A stretch of DNA of 64,000 bases from JAWKOK01 sp963765875 (GCA_963765875.1 CAVXYK010000002.1:1-64000), one strand, 5' to 3'; positions 39,584 to 52,207 are shown, numbered from the stretch's first letter. Numbers and translations are program-made. Notes: generated by a model from the letters alone, not told the origin.

Positions 39584-42500
39584 ATGTTAATTGCCATTAT
39601 TGGATGGAATCAAGTTCGGAAGAGGGATGGTCAGCTGTTTGGAATCAGCAAAAGCATCGGTAAGGTTCTGAGCCTGTTCTTTGTGGCCAGTCTGATAGCC
39701 GCGCTGGTTGCTGGTCTGGTGCCGCCGCCGTTGGTGACCCATCTCGCGCCTGGAACATTGGAGACGGCGGCCGAGGGCGTGGCCGACCTGCTGCCGCAGC
39801 CGTCTGTGGCCAAGGCTCAGGCCTCAGAACTAAATTCGTGTATTTTGGTGAACTGGAACGACACGGTTCACTACAACGAATCCGGTTACACCGACAGCTT
39901 CTCGTATCCCGATCCGATACCGGTGACCATCCCCAATATCGACGGTTCGGGCATTGACATGACTGTGGCCCCGGACCCGCGCTGTGCCGCGCGCTTTCAC
40001 GACCAACGAGCAAAACGCCTTCAGCTGGGTCGTCCCCTATTTCGATACGGATCAGACATTGCGCTACTGGCCGGACAGTGGTCAGGGTCCGTTCACCACC
40101 CACATCTCCTTCTCTGAAGATGTGCAGGTTAATCGTACCTCCATCTTCGCCCGCTACGACAGCGGCACTAATCGCTGGGGCGCCATCCTCGAAGCTTATG
40201 ACGCTGTGGATGCCACCACCGGCGTTTGCACGGGCAATAAGCTGCTACCGCCGGCCACCACGCCGTTGAGCATACTTGAGGATTACAGCACCCGCACGAG
40301 CGAGACTTATCCTGTTCCCCTGGCCAACACGCTCACTATCATTGATGCTTCCGATGTTGGCGAGATGGTGGCTGACATGGGGACCTTCAGCGATCCAATT
40401 CAAACTCCAAGCTCGCATCCCGATAACCTGACAACGTTGGACACGACCGGCGTCTTTGCCCTGGGTACGGGCAATAGCGGCAACAATCGCGCTCCGGTGA
40501 TCATCGACTATGACTTTGTCAGCGCCCGCTGTCTTAGCTGGCACGTTTTCCAGTACGAGGACGGTGTCAACCTCGGTGATGGTCAAGTCGACTTCGGCAT
40601 CACCTCATCTTACCTGGGGCCGATGTTGCTCAACTGCTACAGCTTGAGCCTGGGCAGCACTGTCTTCACCGATGACAATGACAACGGTCAACAGGACGGT
40701 TCGGAAGCAGGCATTGCCGGCGTGAAGGTGGAACTCTACACGAGTACACAGACGCCGGGGACAGATGTTCCCTTTGCCACCGCCACCACCGATGCCAACG
40801 GCGATTACCACTTCGAAGGTCTGGCCGAAGGCGATTATGTGGTCTACATTCCGACACCGCCGGCCAGTGCGCCGACGTCCTCGTCGGTCACATCCACGAC
40901 CGATGACAATGTGGACGGTGACAACAACGGCAGCCAGCCTGGCGGCAGCGGTACGCCAGTTACTTCGCCGGTGATCACGCTCAGTGCCGGCAACGAGCCG
41001 GTCAATGGCAGCGGTGCCAATGATGAAGCCGACCAGGGCGCAAATACCACCGGCTACAAACAGGACGATGCGGATGGCGATAGCGACGGCAACATGACGG
41101 TGGATTTCGGCTTCGTGAAGCTGGGTGACTGGGGCGACTTGCCCGACGGCAACGCCACCGTTTCGCCCAACTACAACACCGACGGCACGGGGACAGCGGG
41201 GCCCAGCCATGTCATCAAGGCGACCTTGAAGATGGGTGCGGCCATCGATCGTGAAATCACGGGCATACCGAGCGCAGACGCGGAGGGCGATGACAACGAT
41301 GGCACGCCGGACGACGAGGACGGCGTGACCTTGCCGACCTTCGTGGCCGGTGCGCCGGGTACGGTGGCGGTCAACGTGACCAACAACACAGGTTCAGCCG
41401 CCTACGTCTACGGCTTCATCGACTGGAACGGCGACGGCAGCTTCGACGACCCCGGCGAAGCCATCAGCACCACGGTGCCGACCGGGACGAGCGGTGGCAC
41501 GGCCCTGCTCACCTTCGATGTACCTGCGGGTGCGGACACGGCCCAACAACTGGGCGCGCGCTTCCGGCTGAGCACGGATACAGGCCTGGGCCCCGACGGT
41601 CGGGCCAGTGACGGCGAGGTAGAGGACTACCTGACCACAGTGACGCCAGTCCTCGCGCTGGGTTCGTTCATCTGGAACGACCTCAACGGCGACGGCACAC
41701 AGGACACCAATGAACCAGGCATTGCCGGCGCGACCGTGCGCCTGCTGGACAGCAGCAACAACCCGGTGACCGCGGATGCTGCGGGCAACCCACTGCTGCC
41801 GGTCACGACGGGCAGCGACGGCCTCTACCAGTTTCAGAATCTGGCGGCCGGTGACTACAAAGTGGAAGTAACCATGCCTACGGGCTACGTGCCGACAGCA
41901 TCGCAGTGGGGCGGTGCCATCAACGGCAGCACGACGACCAATGTGAGCAACACGGACAGCAACATCGACAGCAACCCGAGTGCGGGCGTCTATCGCAGCG
42001 GTGTGATTACCCTGACGAATAACGGCGAACCAACCGGTGAAATCCAGGCCGACGGCAGCGCGGACAACCCGGGCAGTGCCAATGCCGATGATAACAACGG
42101 CAACATGACGGTGGACTTCGGCTTTGTGAAGCCTGCGGCCATCGGCAACTACGTCTGGGTGGACGAGAACTCGGACGGCGTGCAGGACGAAGGCGAGCCG
42201 GGCATCCCGGGCGTGGTGGTCCAACTGACACCCCCGGCTCGAGTGAATCTTGGCAACGGCGCGGGTGTGGCCATCACAACCGTGACCGACAGCCATGGCG
42301 GTTACCTCTTCCCGAACCTGCCACCCCTAGCCTCGGGCGAGCAGTACGTGGTCACGATTCCGACCGACAACTGGAGCAGTGGCAAGCCCCTGGAGGGGAT
42401 GTTCCAGACGCCGCTGAGCACAGGTGATGCGGCCAATGGCGACTTTGGCAACAAGGACGACGGCTCCAATGACGGCAGCGGATCGACCTCGGGCTATGTC

Positions 42501-45500
42501 ATCAGCACGCTGGGGCCGGGTGAAGAGAACCTGACTGCGGACTTCGGCTACAACCACAACACCAATGTCGAGGTAAACAACGGCATCGGTAACGCTGCCC
42601 TCGGCGACCGAGTCTGGATCGACTCAGACGGCGATGGCGTGCAGGACCCGAATGAGGTTGGCGTTTCCGGCGTGACTGTGAGCCTGCTGACCGATGACAA
42701 CGACGACGGCATCTACGGCGGAGCCGGCGACAATGCGGCAACGACCACGGCCACGGACGGCAACGGCTACTACCTGTTCGACAATCTGGCCCCCGGCGGC
42801 TATGTGGTGAAGGTGACCGATTCGGCCACGGCCAGCCACGACATCCTCAACACAGGCACGTACACGCAGACAGGCGACCCGGACCACTTCGGGACATCGA
42901 GCCTCAACGTGCTGCCCGGTGGAAAGGCCGCCGACAACCTGACGACCATCCCGGTGGTGCTTGCGCCGGGTGATGTCTTCCTGAATGCGGACTTCGGCTA
43001 TCAGCCGACCACGGCAGCGCTGGGCAGCATCGGCGACACCGTCTTCTTCGACGCCGACGCCGACGGCAACGGGCCGTCGATGACGGATATCGATCAGCCG
43101 AATGGCCAAAATGGGGCATCGGCAGTGACCCAGGGCGCAGGCGGCGCAGCCGACGCGACTGACTACGGCATTGCCGGCGTCAGCGTGGCGCTGATCAAGG
43201 ATAGTAACGGCAACGGCGTCTGGGATGCCGGTGAACCGATCATCGCCACCGACGTGACCGACAGCAACGGCCAGTATCTGTTCGAGGGCCTGGCTATCGC
43301 CGATGGCGCCGGCACGGACGACTATCTAGTCTGGGTCAACGACACGGACAACGTGTTGGCCGGCCTGACGGGCACCTACGACAATGACGGCGGCCGGCCC
43401 TCGACTGCGAGCGGCGCACCGAACAACGCTGTCGCTGCGGGGGCCATTCTGGGCCTGAGTGCAGTGCAGAATCTGGACGATGATGCCACGGCGGCCAATG
43501 CCGTGCGCAGCCAGGACTTCGGCTACAGCGCCAGCAGCCCGGTGGGCAGCATCGGCGACACGGTCTGGCATGACGTGGACGGCGCAGGCGGCGACCAGAG
43601 TACACAGGGCGCTGAGCCGGGCCTGCCTGGTGTGACGGTCAAGCTCTACAATGACCCGACGCCGGCCAATCCCGCCAGCGGCGACGAAGTGCTGGTGGCG
43701 ACGACAACCACTGACGGCAGCGGCAACTACCTCTTCAGCAACCTGCCTCTGGGCAGCTATGCGGTGGAGGTGGATGCGGCGACGCTGCCGGGCGGCTCAA
43801 CATGGAGCCAAACCTACGACCAGGACGGGCCGCTGGACAATCGTTCAGGGACGACCATCACAGAGGCAGTCCCCCATGACCGCTTGCAGGACTTCAGCTA
43901 CACCAAGACGAGTCCGGTGCTCTACAGCGTAGGCGATACCATCTGGTACGACTCTGACAGCTCAGGCGGCGACCAGGGCACGCAGGGAACTGATCCAGGA
44001 ATCGCTGGCGTGACCGTGGTGCTGCTGGATAGCAGCGGCGCGGTGGTTGACACGGCTGTCACCGACGGCAACGGCAACTATCTGTTCACGGACCTGCCGG
44101 CCGGCGGCTACGAAGTGGTGGTTGACACAACAACTCTGCCTGGCTATGTGAGCACGACATCGACCTACGAACGGGACGGTGCCGACACAGGCAGCCGAAC
44201 GACGCTGATACTGGGTCCGAGTAACGAGCAAAACCCGCGGGATTTGGACTTTAGCTATCCTCCGGCTACAGCCCCGACCTCGGGCACGATAGGCGATACG
44301 GTCTGGCTTGACCTGGACGGGTCCGGCGGCAACCAGACGACTCAAGGAACCGAGCCGGGCCTGCCCAATGTGACGGTGCGCATCTACGTCGATACCGACG
44401 GAGACGGCACGCCGGATGACATCAACAATCCGCTGAAGACCACGGTGACCGATGAGAACGGCAACTATCTGTTCACAGATCTGCCGCTGACCGATGCCGT
44501 CGGCAACGCCGGCTACGTGGTCATCGTCGATAGCGGTACGTTGCCGTCCTACGTGGATAGCAAACCGAGCTACGACCCCGACGGCGGCGACGACAGCCGC
44601 TCGGCTGTGGAACTGAGCGTCGCCGGTCCGGTGAACCTGGACCAAGACTTCAGCTATCCGCCGCTCAAGGCGCGTGGGGCCATCGGCGACACGGTCTGGT
44701 TTGACAGCGACGCAAGCGGCGGCGACCAGACGACACAGGGTGATGAACCCGGTATCGAAGGCGTGGCCATGGAACTGCTGGACAGCAGCGGCAATGTGAT
44801 CGCGACGACGACAACGAACGAGAACGGCAGCTACTACTTTGGCAACCTGCCGCTGGATGAGACCTATCAGGTGCGGGTGGCGGCGAGCAACTTCGCATCC
44901 GGCGGTGTGCTGGAAGGCATGGACAACACTTATGATCCCGATTCGCCTGCACCGCCTGGTCTCGGTGATGACCTGGGTCCGCAGATCACGCTGACGGCAG
45001 CCGCGCCGGTGAATCTGGACCAGGACTTCTCCTACGTGGGTGCGAGCAGCAGTCGCGGCTCCATCGGCAATCGGATCTGGCTGGACCAGAATGCCGACGG
45101 TATCTGGGACGGGACGAATGGTCCAGATGGCCTGCCGGGCACCGATGACGACGAAACCGGTATTGGCGACGTGACCGTGGATCTCTATCGTGACCTCAAC
45201 GGCAACGGTGTGGTTGACCCCGGCGAACCGCTGATAGGCAGAACGAAAACGGCGTCCGATGGCACATACCTCTTCGGCAATCTGCCGATTGTGGGCAACG
45301 GCGACGCCGACCCGCAGGCGGAGTACGTCGTCGATGTGACCGATGAAGCGGGCATCCTCAGCGGCTACTGGCACTCGCTGAGTGCGAGCCAGGACCCGAG
45401 CACGGGTATCAGTGGAGACACGGCTGAGGATGCGGCAGACAACAGCAAAAGCGATCCGTTTGCCGTGGAGATCGGGTCTGGGGCGGCCAACAGTCAACCG

Positions 45501-46982
45501 GAGCCCAACAACCTGAATGTGGACTTCGGCTACTATGTGGAACCGGCGGCAACAGGCAACTACGTCTGGATGGATGAAAATCGCAATGGTATTCAGGATA
45601 CCAACGAGGTCAAGATCGATGGCGTTGTGGTGACCCTGACCATCGAGTACGCCAGCGGTCCGGACGTGGTTCTGAAGACGGTCACCGGTGATGATCCGAG
45701 CACGGCGGCGGTTGAGAAGGGCTGGTACAGCTTTGGCAATCTTCTGTTGGACGAGGACCACAACGAGAGTGGCACGGCCACGCTGCCCAAGTACACCTTG
45801 AGCGTGGGCACGAGCCAGTCTGCGCTCGCCGGTCTGTTTACGACGGTTCTCAACGTCGACAGCAATGGTAAGGACAGTGAGGATGCCGACGACCCGGACG
45901 GCGTCGTGGCGGTGACGAAGCAGGGGCGGACGGATACGGTGCAGCGCAGCGATCCGACGACTGAGCCGCAACAAGCCTGGAACGACTTCGGCTTCTACTG
46001 CGAATCTGACTGGGGCGATCTGCCGCAAGGAACGAATGAAAATCCAGGTGATCTCGGGAAAGACTATCTGTACCCCGTGCAGCTGAACTTGGACGGTGGT
46101 CGTCACTGTACGACGCCCGGTCTGACCATTGGCTCGGGAGTCACAATCGAGACAGATGGACAGAATGGTTTCGATGCGACACGCGACACTGACGATGGCC
46201 TGACCTGGGCGACAGACGCCGCTTATGATGATGTCTCGGATATCTTCACGGTCAACGCAACGGTGGTCAACAGCACGACCGTGGATGCACAGTTGGTGGG
46301 CTGGATAGATTTCAATCAGGACGGTGATGTTGACGATGCCGGCGAGCGTTCGCAGCCTGATCTGGTCGGTCAGACAGACGGCACGTTCACCAGCGGCAAC
46401 ATCCCCGCGGGCAACGGTGACGCCACCCCGCGGGCGGTGACGCTGCAATGGACGGGCGTGGACTTGGCGCTAAACACTACATTGAATTTGCACAGCCGCT
46501 ATCGTCTGACCTTAGATCCGAGCTTCTTCAGCGATTCATCGCCGGATCCGGACCGCTGGGTCAACAGCGGCGAGGTGGAGGACTACTACGGGCCGATTAC
46601 GACGCTGCCCGTGACGATCGCGTATGTCGACAGCGAACGAGGTGGCGACGAGGTCACCTTCCTATGGCAGACGGCAACGGAGACGGGTAACGCCGGCTTC
46701 AACATCCTGGTGGAGACAGCGGAGGGGTTGGTCCAGCTCAACGGCCAGTTGATTCCGTCCAAGGTCATCGATTCGGTGGAAGTCACCGACTACGAAGTGA
46801 CCTTGGCGACCGGGGCAACCGCCTTCTACATTCAGGAGGTGGGTGTTGACGGCAGGGTAGACATGATCGGGCCGTTCCAGGTTGGTCAGGAATACGGCAG
46901 TCGAACCGACACAGGCGAGACGGATTCAAGTGACGCGGGCTCAGATAACACGATCTTCCTGCCTAGCATCATCAACCAGTAA
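39584..46982 (+). CDS. Giant secreted protein with eleven SdrD B-like and two GEVED domains
   Basis: About 2,466 residues, one frame break near 39995. AAGGAG lies 7 nt before the ATG at 39584. The N-terminus (MLIAIIGWNQVRK, then SLFFVASLIAALVAGLV) acts as a signal peptide. After a ~350-residue head, eleven SdrD B-like beta domains follow from about 40647 to 46000, each opening like GDTVWFDSDA-G and closing with DGNGNYLFTDLPAG-Y-V. One GEVED domain (about 41120-41640, GSFDDPGEA and SDGEVEDYL) interrupts the series and a second follows it (46010-46590). The end (VTIAYVDSERGGDEVTFLWQ, then NTIFLPSIINQ) resembles the C-terminal sorting or anchoring region of Chloroflexota secreted proteins. The many Asp/Asn-Gly loops suggest calcium-stiffened stalks, so a surface adhesin or sheath component is likely. 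Ligand unknown. Domains six to nine share a GGDQ-TQG-EPG insert. Confidence 0.9.
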
Positions 46983-47056
46983 TGAGGCGTGTGAGGCTTG
47001 TGGAGACGCAGCACTATTGCGCTTCTGCAGGCCTCACATTGTTGGCAGCAGTGCAA

Positions 47057-47104
47057 CCACAACGAGTTGGGCGAGGCGATATCGCCTCGCCCAACTCGTT
47101 GTGG
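47057..47104. terminator. 48-nt perfect palindrome between convergent genes
   Basis: Arms of 24 nt (beginning CCACAACGAGTTGGGCGAGG) with no spacer. It lies 75 nt after the giant gene and 83 nt from the end of the peptidase gene, so it can stop transcription from both sides. It lacks a T-run. Confidence 0.7.
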
Positions 47105-47186
47105 GCCCCCGTGCACTGGTATCGGCTAACGTCGGCAAAATCTGTGTAGGTACATGAGGGAACGAACTACGTTCACGGCTAGTTTC

Positions 47187-49334
47187 TCACTCCAAATGCA
47201 GTTCTTCACCCAACAGATAGTGGCTGAACCAGGCAAGATTCTGGTACATCACCGCATGGTTTTCACGGGGTTTCGTGATCGGGTGGCCGAAGCCGGGATA
47301 GACGAAAAGCTCGACCGGGACCTCCATCTCCTTCATCCCCCGGTATAGCTCCATGGCATTTGAGAGCGGCACGCGCTGGTCGTCCGAGCCGTGCTGGATG
47401 AGCATGGGCGTGCTCGCAGCGGCGATGTTGCTGATGGGCGCAGTCTTCTCATAAGGCTCACGGTTGCGGAAGGGCGAAGCGGAGAGATAGTCGGTCGTGA
47501 AATCGGGATCGTCGTTGCTGATGTGGTAGGTGTACCAGTCTGAGACGCCGGCACCCACCGAGACTGCCTGGAACTTGTCAGAGTGTAGTGCTGCAAAGGC
47601 TGAGATATAGCCACCTTGGGACCAGCCCATGCAGCCCACACGTTCTGGATCGACCCAGCCCAGTTCGACCAGATGATCGACTCCGCTCTCAATATCCCAC
47701 AGATCGCCCACGCCTAGGTTGTCTACGTTGAGGTCAGTGAATGCCTGGCCGCGGCCCTGTGAGCCACGGTAGTTTGGCTTCAGTACGAGCACATCCCGAT
47801 TGGAAAATTGGACAGTAGGGTAATAGGCAAGATCATCGCGGTAGATCTGGAATGAGGGCGAGATGGCTTGGGGACCGCCATGTACCACCAACACCAGCGG
47901 GTAGCGTACCTCTGGATCAAAGTTGGGCGGCTTGCGCAATACCCCCTCGATCTCCGCGCCGTCAAGGCTGGTCCAGCGAATGGTCTCAACTGTGCCCAGT
48001 GCCCAGTCGCGCACGGCGCTGCCATAGTCTGACAGCCGCGCCGGCAACCAATGTTCTCCCCGCTCACTGGTGGCCAGATAGACTTCGTAGTACGACCCGG
48101 CGTTTGTGCCGACGAAACTGATGCTGCCTTGCTCGTTGACATGGAAATTGTATGCCGGGAAGATGCCGTCCATCTCCAATGGTGTTGCCTGGCCGTCTTT
48201 GTCCAGTTTCACCAGGCGAATCACGGCGCCATCGGCGTAGACGCCGTAGATGCCGGTCTTGGTCCACGTGGCATTCATGACCTCACGGTCGAGTCCGGCC
48301 GAAATGTTGGACATCTGTACCGTAAACTCGTTGACGTCTGTTGCTTCATGCGCTGCCGAGGCCTCAATGATCCAAAGGTCCTGGCGCGTATACATCTTCT
48401 GATCCCGCTCCCGATGGGAGATGAGCAGCTGGCCTCCATCGGGGGAGACCGCAGCCACAGCGGCGCCGGCAGGCAGGTAGAGGCGCGTCAACTCGCCCAG
48501 ATGGAACAAGGCGTCGGATTGGTCAGCGTCCGTTTGCTTATCCATCCGTTCGGTCTGCCCGCGCTGAATATGTGCAGCGAGCGCTACGTGTGCATCCAAC
48601 CTGATGCAGTAGGTGGCGGTCTCACGGGAATAGACGAGGTCTTCGTGGGGCCAACAGGTGAGGTAGATTGCATCGCCCTGGTGCGAGGCGGCGACGGTCT
48701 GAATCGAGAGAGGTTGCTCCAACAGGCGGCTCAGCTCAACAACCGGCGTGATGAGGTCCTTGGATTCATCCTCTGTAAGGGTCCTCATTTGGGTACGGTG
48801 TCGCTTCATCTCACTCAGTCCGACATAGTAGAGTGCAGATGTACTCTGCTCTTGTTCGAAATGGATGAAGGCGCCGAAGCGATCAGCCCGCTCCTTACGT
48901 TTCTCGCGATCCGGATGTGGAGCCCTGAAGAGGAAGCCGCCGGCAAAGGGTTCGAACCACTCCACGCCGCTCTCATGCTCGGTCACCGACCAGGCTTCAC
49001 CGACCAGTCCTTCGTATAGCCGAATCTGTGCCTTTTCGTCCTTGCCTGAGCCGGATCGGAGCAGCGCCAGCGTCTGTTCGTCAACCCATTCGATCTGCTG
49101 TACGCTCCCCGTTCGTGTGAGCGCGTGAATGTCGCCGTTGGCAGTGTTGCAGAGCATGCAATGCCGTTCATAGCGATTCTCGCACCAGTCGGTAGTGCGC
49201 ACCGTAAAGGCCACGTAGCCACCGTCGGGTGACACTTTGGCCTGTTCCGGCACATCCAGCATGATCATGTCGCGCAAGGTTGGTCTGGTGACTTCTGCCT
49301 CTTTGGTCGACTGACTCCGGGGTGCGAACGCCAT
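47187..49334 (-). CDS. S9 family prolyl oligopeptidase/acylaminoacyl peptidase
   Basis: About 715 residues. An N-terminal beta-propeller (phrases AKVSPDGGYVAFTVR and AAVSPDGGQLLISHR) precedes an alpha/beta hydrolase domain. The catalytic serine is in GCMGWSQGGYIS, the aspartate in QHGSDDQRVPLSN and the histidine in YPGFGHPITKPRE. The ATG at 49334 has TTGGAG 8 nt upstream and is preferred; an in-frame ATG at 49373 would add 13 residues. No signal peptide is seen, so it probably trims oligopeptides in the cytoplasm. Confidence 0.9.
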   Translation of the reverse strand: MAFAPRSQSTKEAEVTRPTLRDMIMLDVPEQAKVSPDGGYVAFTVRTTDWCENRYERHCMLCNTANGDIHALTRTGSVQQIEWVDEQTLALLRSGSGKDEKAQIRLYEGLVGEAWSVTEHESGVEWFEPFAGGFLFRAPHPDREKRKERADRFGAFIHFEQEQSTSALYYVGLSEMKRHRTQMRTLTEDESKDLITPVVELSRLLEQPLSIQTVAASHQGDAIYLTCWPHEDLVYSRETATYCIRLDAHVALAAHIQRGQTERMDKQTDADQSDALFHLGELTRLYLPAGAAVAAVSPDGGQLLISHRERDQKMYTRQDLWIIEASAAHEATDVNEFTVQMSNISAGLDREVMNATWTKTGIYGVYADGAVIRLVKLDKDGQATPLEMDGIFPAYNFHVNEQGSISFVGTNAGSYYEVYLATSERGEHWLPARLSDYGSAVRDWALGTVETIRWTSLDGAEIEGVLRKPPNFDPEVRYPLVLVVHGGPQAISPSFQIYRDDLAYYPTVQFSNRDVLVLKPNYRGSQGRGQAFTDLNVDNLGVGDLWDIESGVDHLVELGWVDPERVGCMGWSQGGYISAFAALHSDKFQAVSVGAGVSDWYTYHISNDDPDFTTDYLSASPFRNREPYEKTAPISNIAAASTPMLIQHGSDDQRVPLSNAMELYRGMKEMEVPVELFVYPGFGHPITKPRENHAVMYQNLAWFSHYLLGEELHLE

Positions 49335-49539
49335 GTGTAGTTGCTCCAATGCGGAATTGGCGGCGGCTGCCATCGATATTCTTGGAGTATAGGGTGAATT
49401 GTGCGCACTGCGCAAACCGTTTCAGAGATCTCGACGAGGTTTTATCCGGAACAGATGTAGTTGGCATTGCCTCGTTGGGCGGGTACAAAACCCATAGACG
49501 CCAGGTGAAGCGTTATGTTGAGCATCGTCACCGGTTTCG

Positions 49540-49890
49540 GTAGGAATTCCATTCGGTGCGGACATGTGATGTGCAAACAACATTCGCGCGGCACGATGTT
49601 CACGCCGCGGGAATAAATTCCGCGGCTAACACAGAAAAGCGCCCTCAGGCGCTGCGCGGGCGGTGGGGACAACGGACAACGTGGCCCGGCGTTGTCCGTT
49701 GAATCCAATCGCGGAAAGCGGGGCTCATTGCAAAGCGCCTGAGGGCGCTTCTCGATGTTAGGAGCCGAATTCCATTCGATGCGGACATGCGATGTGCAAA
49801 CGACATTCGCGCTGCACGATGTTCATCTTTACGCAAAGCGCCTGAGGGCGCTTCTCGATGTTCGGGGCCGAATTCCATTCGATGCGGACC
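49540..49890. repeat. Patch of nested dispersed repeats
   Basis: GAATTCCATTCGGTGCGG and the following GATGTGCAAACAACATTCG-type text occur at about 49546-49602, again at 49769-49826, and partly at 49870-49890. Between them AAGCGCC(C/T)(T/G)(C/A)GGGCGCT elements occur at 49636-49653, 49733-49750 and 49834-49852. CGCGGGAATAAATTCCGCG forms a hairpin near 49607-49625. No gene is supported. Confidence 0.75.
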
Positions 49891-49894
49891 AACG

Positions 49895-50789
49895 CTACGC
49901 GCCTGCGCGGCGTAGATCGGTGAAGCCCTCGCCCAATGCCTGCTGCGCGATGCCGATGGTGACGAACGCATGCTCATCCACCTCGCCGACAATCCGTTTG
50001 AGGTCATTCACCTGCGGGCGATAGATGGTACAGAGGACCATGGTTCGCGGTTCGCCGGTGTAGCCGCCGAGGATCTCCCAGTGGCTGGAGCCGCGACCCA
50101 GATGCAGGTCCAAAGCCGCTATCATCTCATTGGGGCGAGTCGTGACAATGAAGGCGGTGCGCGCCCGGCTGGGACCTTCCAGCACATAGTCGGTGGCCAG
50201 CCCATTGAGCAGCAGCGTGAGCATGGAGTAGAGCGCGATGTTCCAACCGAAGATCAGTCCGGCTGCAATGATGATGCCGCCATCGACAAAGAGGTATATC
50301 TGGCTGAGCGGCACCCCGGTGCGCATCTGAATGATGCGACCGATGATCCCGGTGCCGCCCATGGTCGCGCCCGCGGCGTAGATCAGACCGCCGCCAATGC
50401 CGCCGATCAGCCCGGCATAGATGGCCGCCAACAGGATGTTATCGGTGATCGGGTATTCGTCCATGTACATGGGCAGTATGCTGGGGAAGTAGTCGGTCGC
50501 TGCCGAAAAGATGAAGACAGCAGATCATGGTGGTGATCAAAAAGCGCCAGCGTCCCAGGAAGAAAAAGCCCAGCACGAGCAGCGGGATGTTGGCGATCAG
50601 GTAGAAGAGACCCACAGATACGCCGGTGAAGTGGTTGACGATGATGCCGATGCCGCTGACGCCGCCGGCGGCAATGTTGTAGGGAACCTGGAACAGGCTG
50701 AAGCCCAGCGCCGCAATCAGCGAACCGAGCGTCAAGAGCAGAAGACGTCGCGTCTCAATCCAGACGCGACGCCATTGAATTCGTTTCAT
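49895..50789 (-). CDS. YitT family membrane protein (frameshifted)
   Basis: About 298 residues. The ATG at 50789 follows AGGAGTCTGATC. Five to six helices include SLIAALGFSLFQVPYNIAAGGVSGIGI and LLAAIYAGLIGGIGGGLIYAAG-like stretches, characteristic of YitT (DUF161). The C-terminal cytosolic part (VNDLKRIVGEVDEHAFVTIG) is the DUF2179 domain. The break is near 50500. Function in the family is not established. Confidence 0.88.
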
Positions 50790-51067
50790 GATCAGACTCC
50801 TGCAAGCAAGGAACGACTGGGTCGCTCCAACAGAACGACACGCAGCGCATACAGAACGCCGCGCCAATCATTCATCATACATCTGCTTGCAGAATCTTGG
50901 CCAAATCCTTACCCGCTGAATTGTACTTCCAAGTTGCCGATGCCATCCGCGCCCCCAGGCACCGCAAGTCGCTTGTGAACCTGAGAATATACGAGAACTT
51001 TGCCGAACATGATCACAGTTGAGTTTGAGATGTCACCCCCTCACCTCTCTACCGAACCACCGTACAA

Positions 51068-52207
51068 TCATACACGCGCCATCACCTCCTCATTCAGCTC
51101 AATCCCCAGACCCGGCTTGGTCGGCAGACCGATGAAGCTGTTGACGGCCTTGGTGTCGTAGGCGTCCTCGACCAGTTCGTAGAAGTCGGGTCGCGGAAGG
51201 GGAAAAACTCCTGGATGATGAAGTTGGGGATGCAGGCGTCCACCTGCAGCGCGGCCGCGGTGGCGACCGGACCCGCGTAGTTGTGGGGCTGCACGTGCAG
51301 GTTGTAGGTCTCGGCATAGGTGGCGATCTTGCGCGTCTCGCTGATGCCGCCGGCCAGGCCCACGTCGGGCTGCAGGATGTCGAGGACCTGCTTCTCGATG
51401 TACTGGCGGAAGCCGTAGCGGGTGTAGAGGCGCTCGCCGGCGGCGATGGGGATGTCCACGTTCTCGGCGACCTTCGCATGCAGTCCACGTTCATGCGCGT
51501 CGACCGGCTCTTCGTAGAAGAAGGGCGCAGTTCCTCGAGGCGTTTGCCCCAGTGGATGGCCGAGGTCGTGCCCAGGTTGCCGTGGACCTCGACCAGGATG
51601 TCGACGTCCGGCCCGACGGCCTCGCGCACGGCGTGGACGCGCTCGTAGGCCAGGTCGCAGCGGGCGCGGTCCAGGGCGCGGCTGGTGTAGTCCCAGACGC
51701 CGTCGGGCGTCACCGCGAAGGGGTCGAACTTCATGGCCGTGTAGCCGGCCTCGACCACCTTAGCGCGGCCTCGGCATAGCTCTGCGGGCTGTTGCAGCCC
51801 TCGTACCAGCCATTGGCATAGACGCGCAGCTTGTCCCAGCAGGCGCCGCCCAGCAGTTCGTAGACCGGCACGCCCAGCGCCTTGCCCTTGATGTCCCACA
51901 GCGCCTCGTCGATGGCGCTGATGCCGCCGTAGACCACCGGCCCGCCGCCCTGTCCCCAGAAGGTCTTGCGGAAGAGCGGGTCCCACATCTCCTCAATGCG
52001 AAATGGGTCGGCGCCGATGAGGTGGTGCTCGGCCATGTTCTTGACCATGCCGAAGCCGGCCGATGCGCCCGAGCCGTAGGCCAGGGCCACCTCGCCCAGG
52101 CCGCTGATGCCCTCGTCGGTTCGGATCTGCACGATCACCGGATTCCAGCCGGTGGCTCGCGTGTGCGGCAGTTTGACATCGTAGATGGCAACTTCGGTGA
52201 TTTTCAT
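51068..52207 (-). CDS. Enolase-superfamily sugar-acid dehydratase, galactonate dehydratase-like (frameshifted)
   Basis: About 380 residues. The start at 52207 follows GGAGGGCATTCC. The capping domain begins MKITEVAIYDVKLPHTRATG. The barrel has YTAMKFDPFA (catalytic lysine region), ILVEVHGNLGT, the metal-binding glutamate in PIAAGERLYTRYGFR, DILQPDVGLAGGIS and the catalytic histidine in HVQPHNYAGPV. Breaks occur near 51770, 51500 and 51200; the natural end NSFIGLPTKPGLGIELN stops at 51068. The pattern resembles DgoD and mandelate-racemase-type dehydratases. The exact sugar acid is not known. Confidence 0.82.

Noticed and set aside
41394..42296. 300-codon minus-strand frame
   Set aside because: Antisense shadow of SdrD B-like repeats, same reason as the larger one.
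43962..46448. 828-codon open frame on the minus strand
   Set aside because: It is antisense to the SdrD-type repeat gene. Asp/Gly/Thr-rich coding on the plus strand leaves few stops in this antisense frame, and the product is a repetitive Val/Ala/Arg-rich string without domains.
49645..50007. Minus-strand frame across the repeat patch
   Set aside because: Consists of translated repeats and overlaps the YitT gene end.
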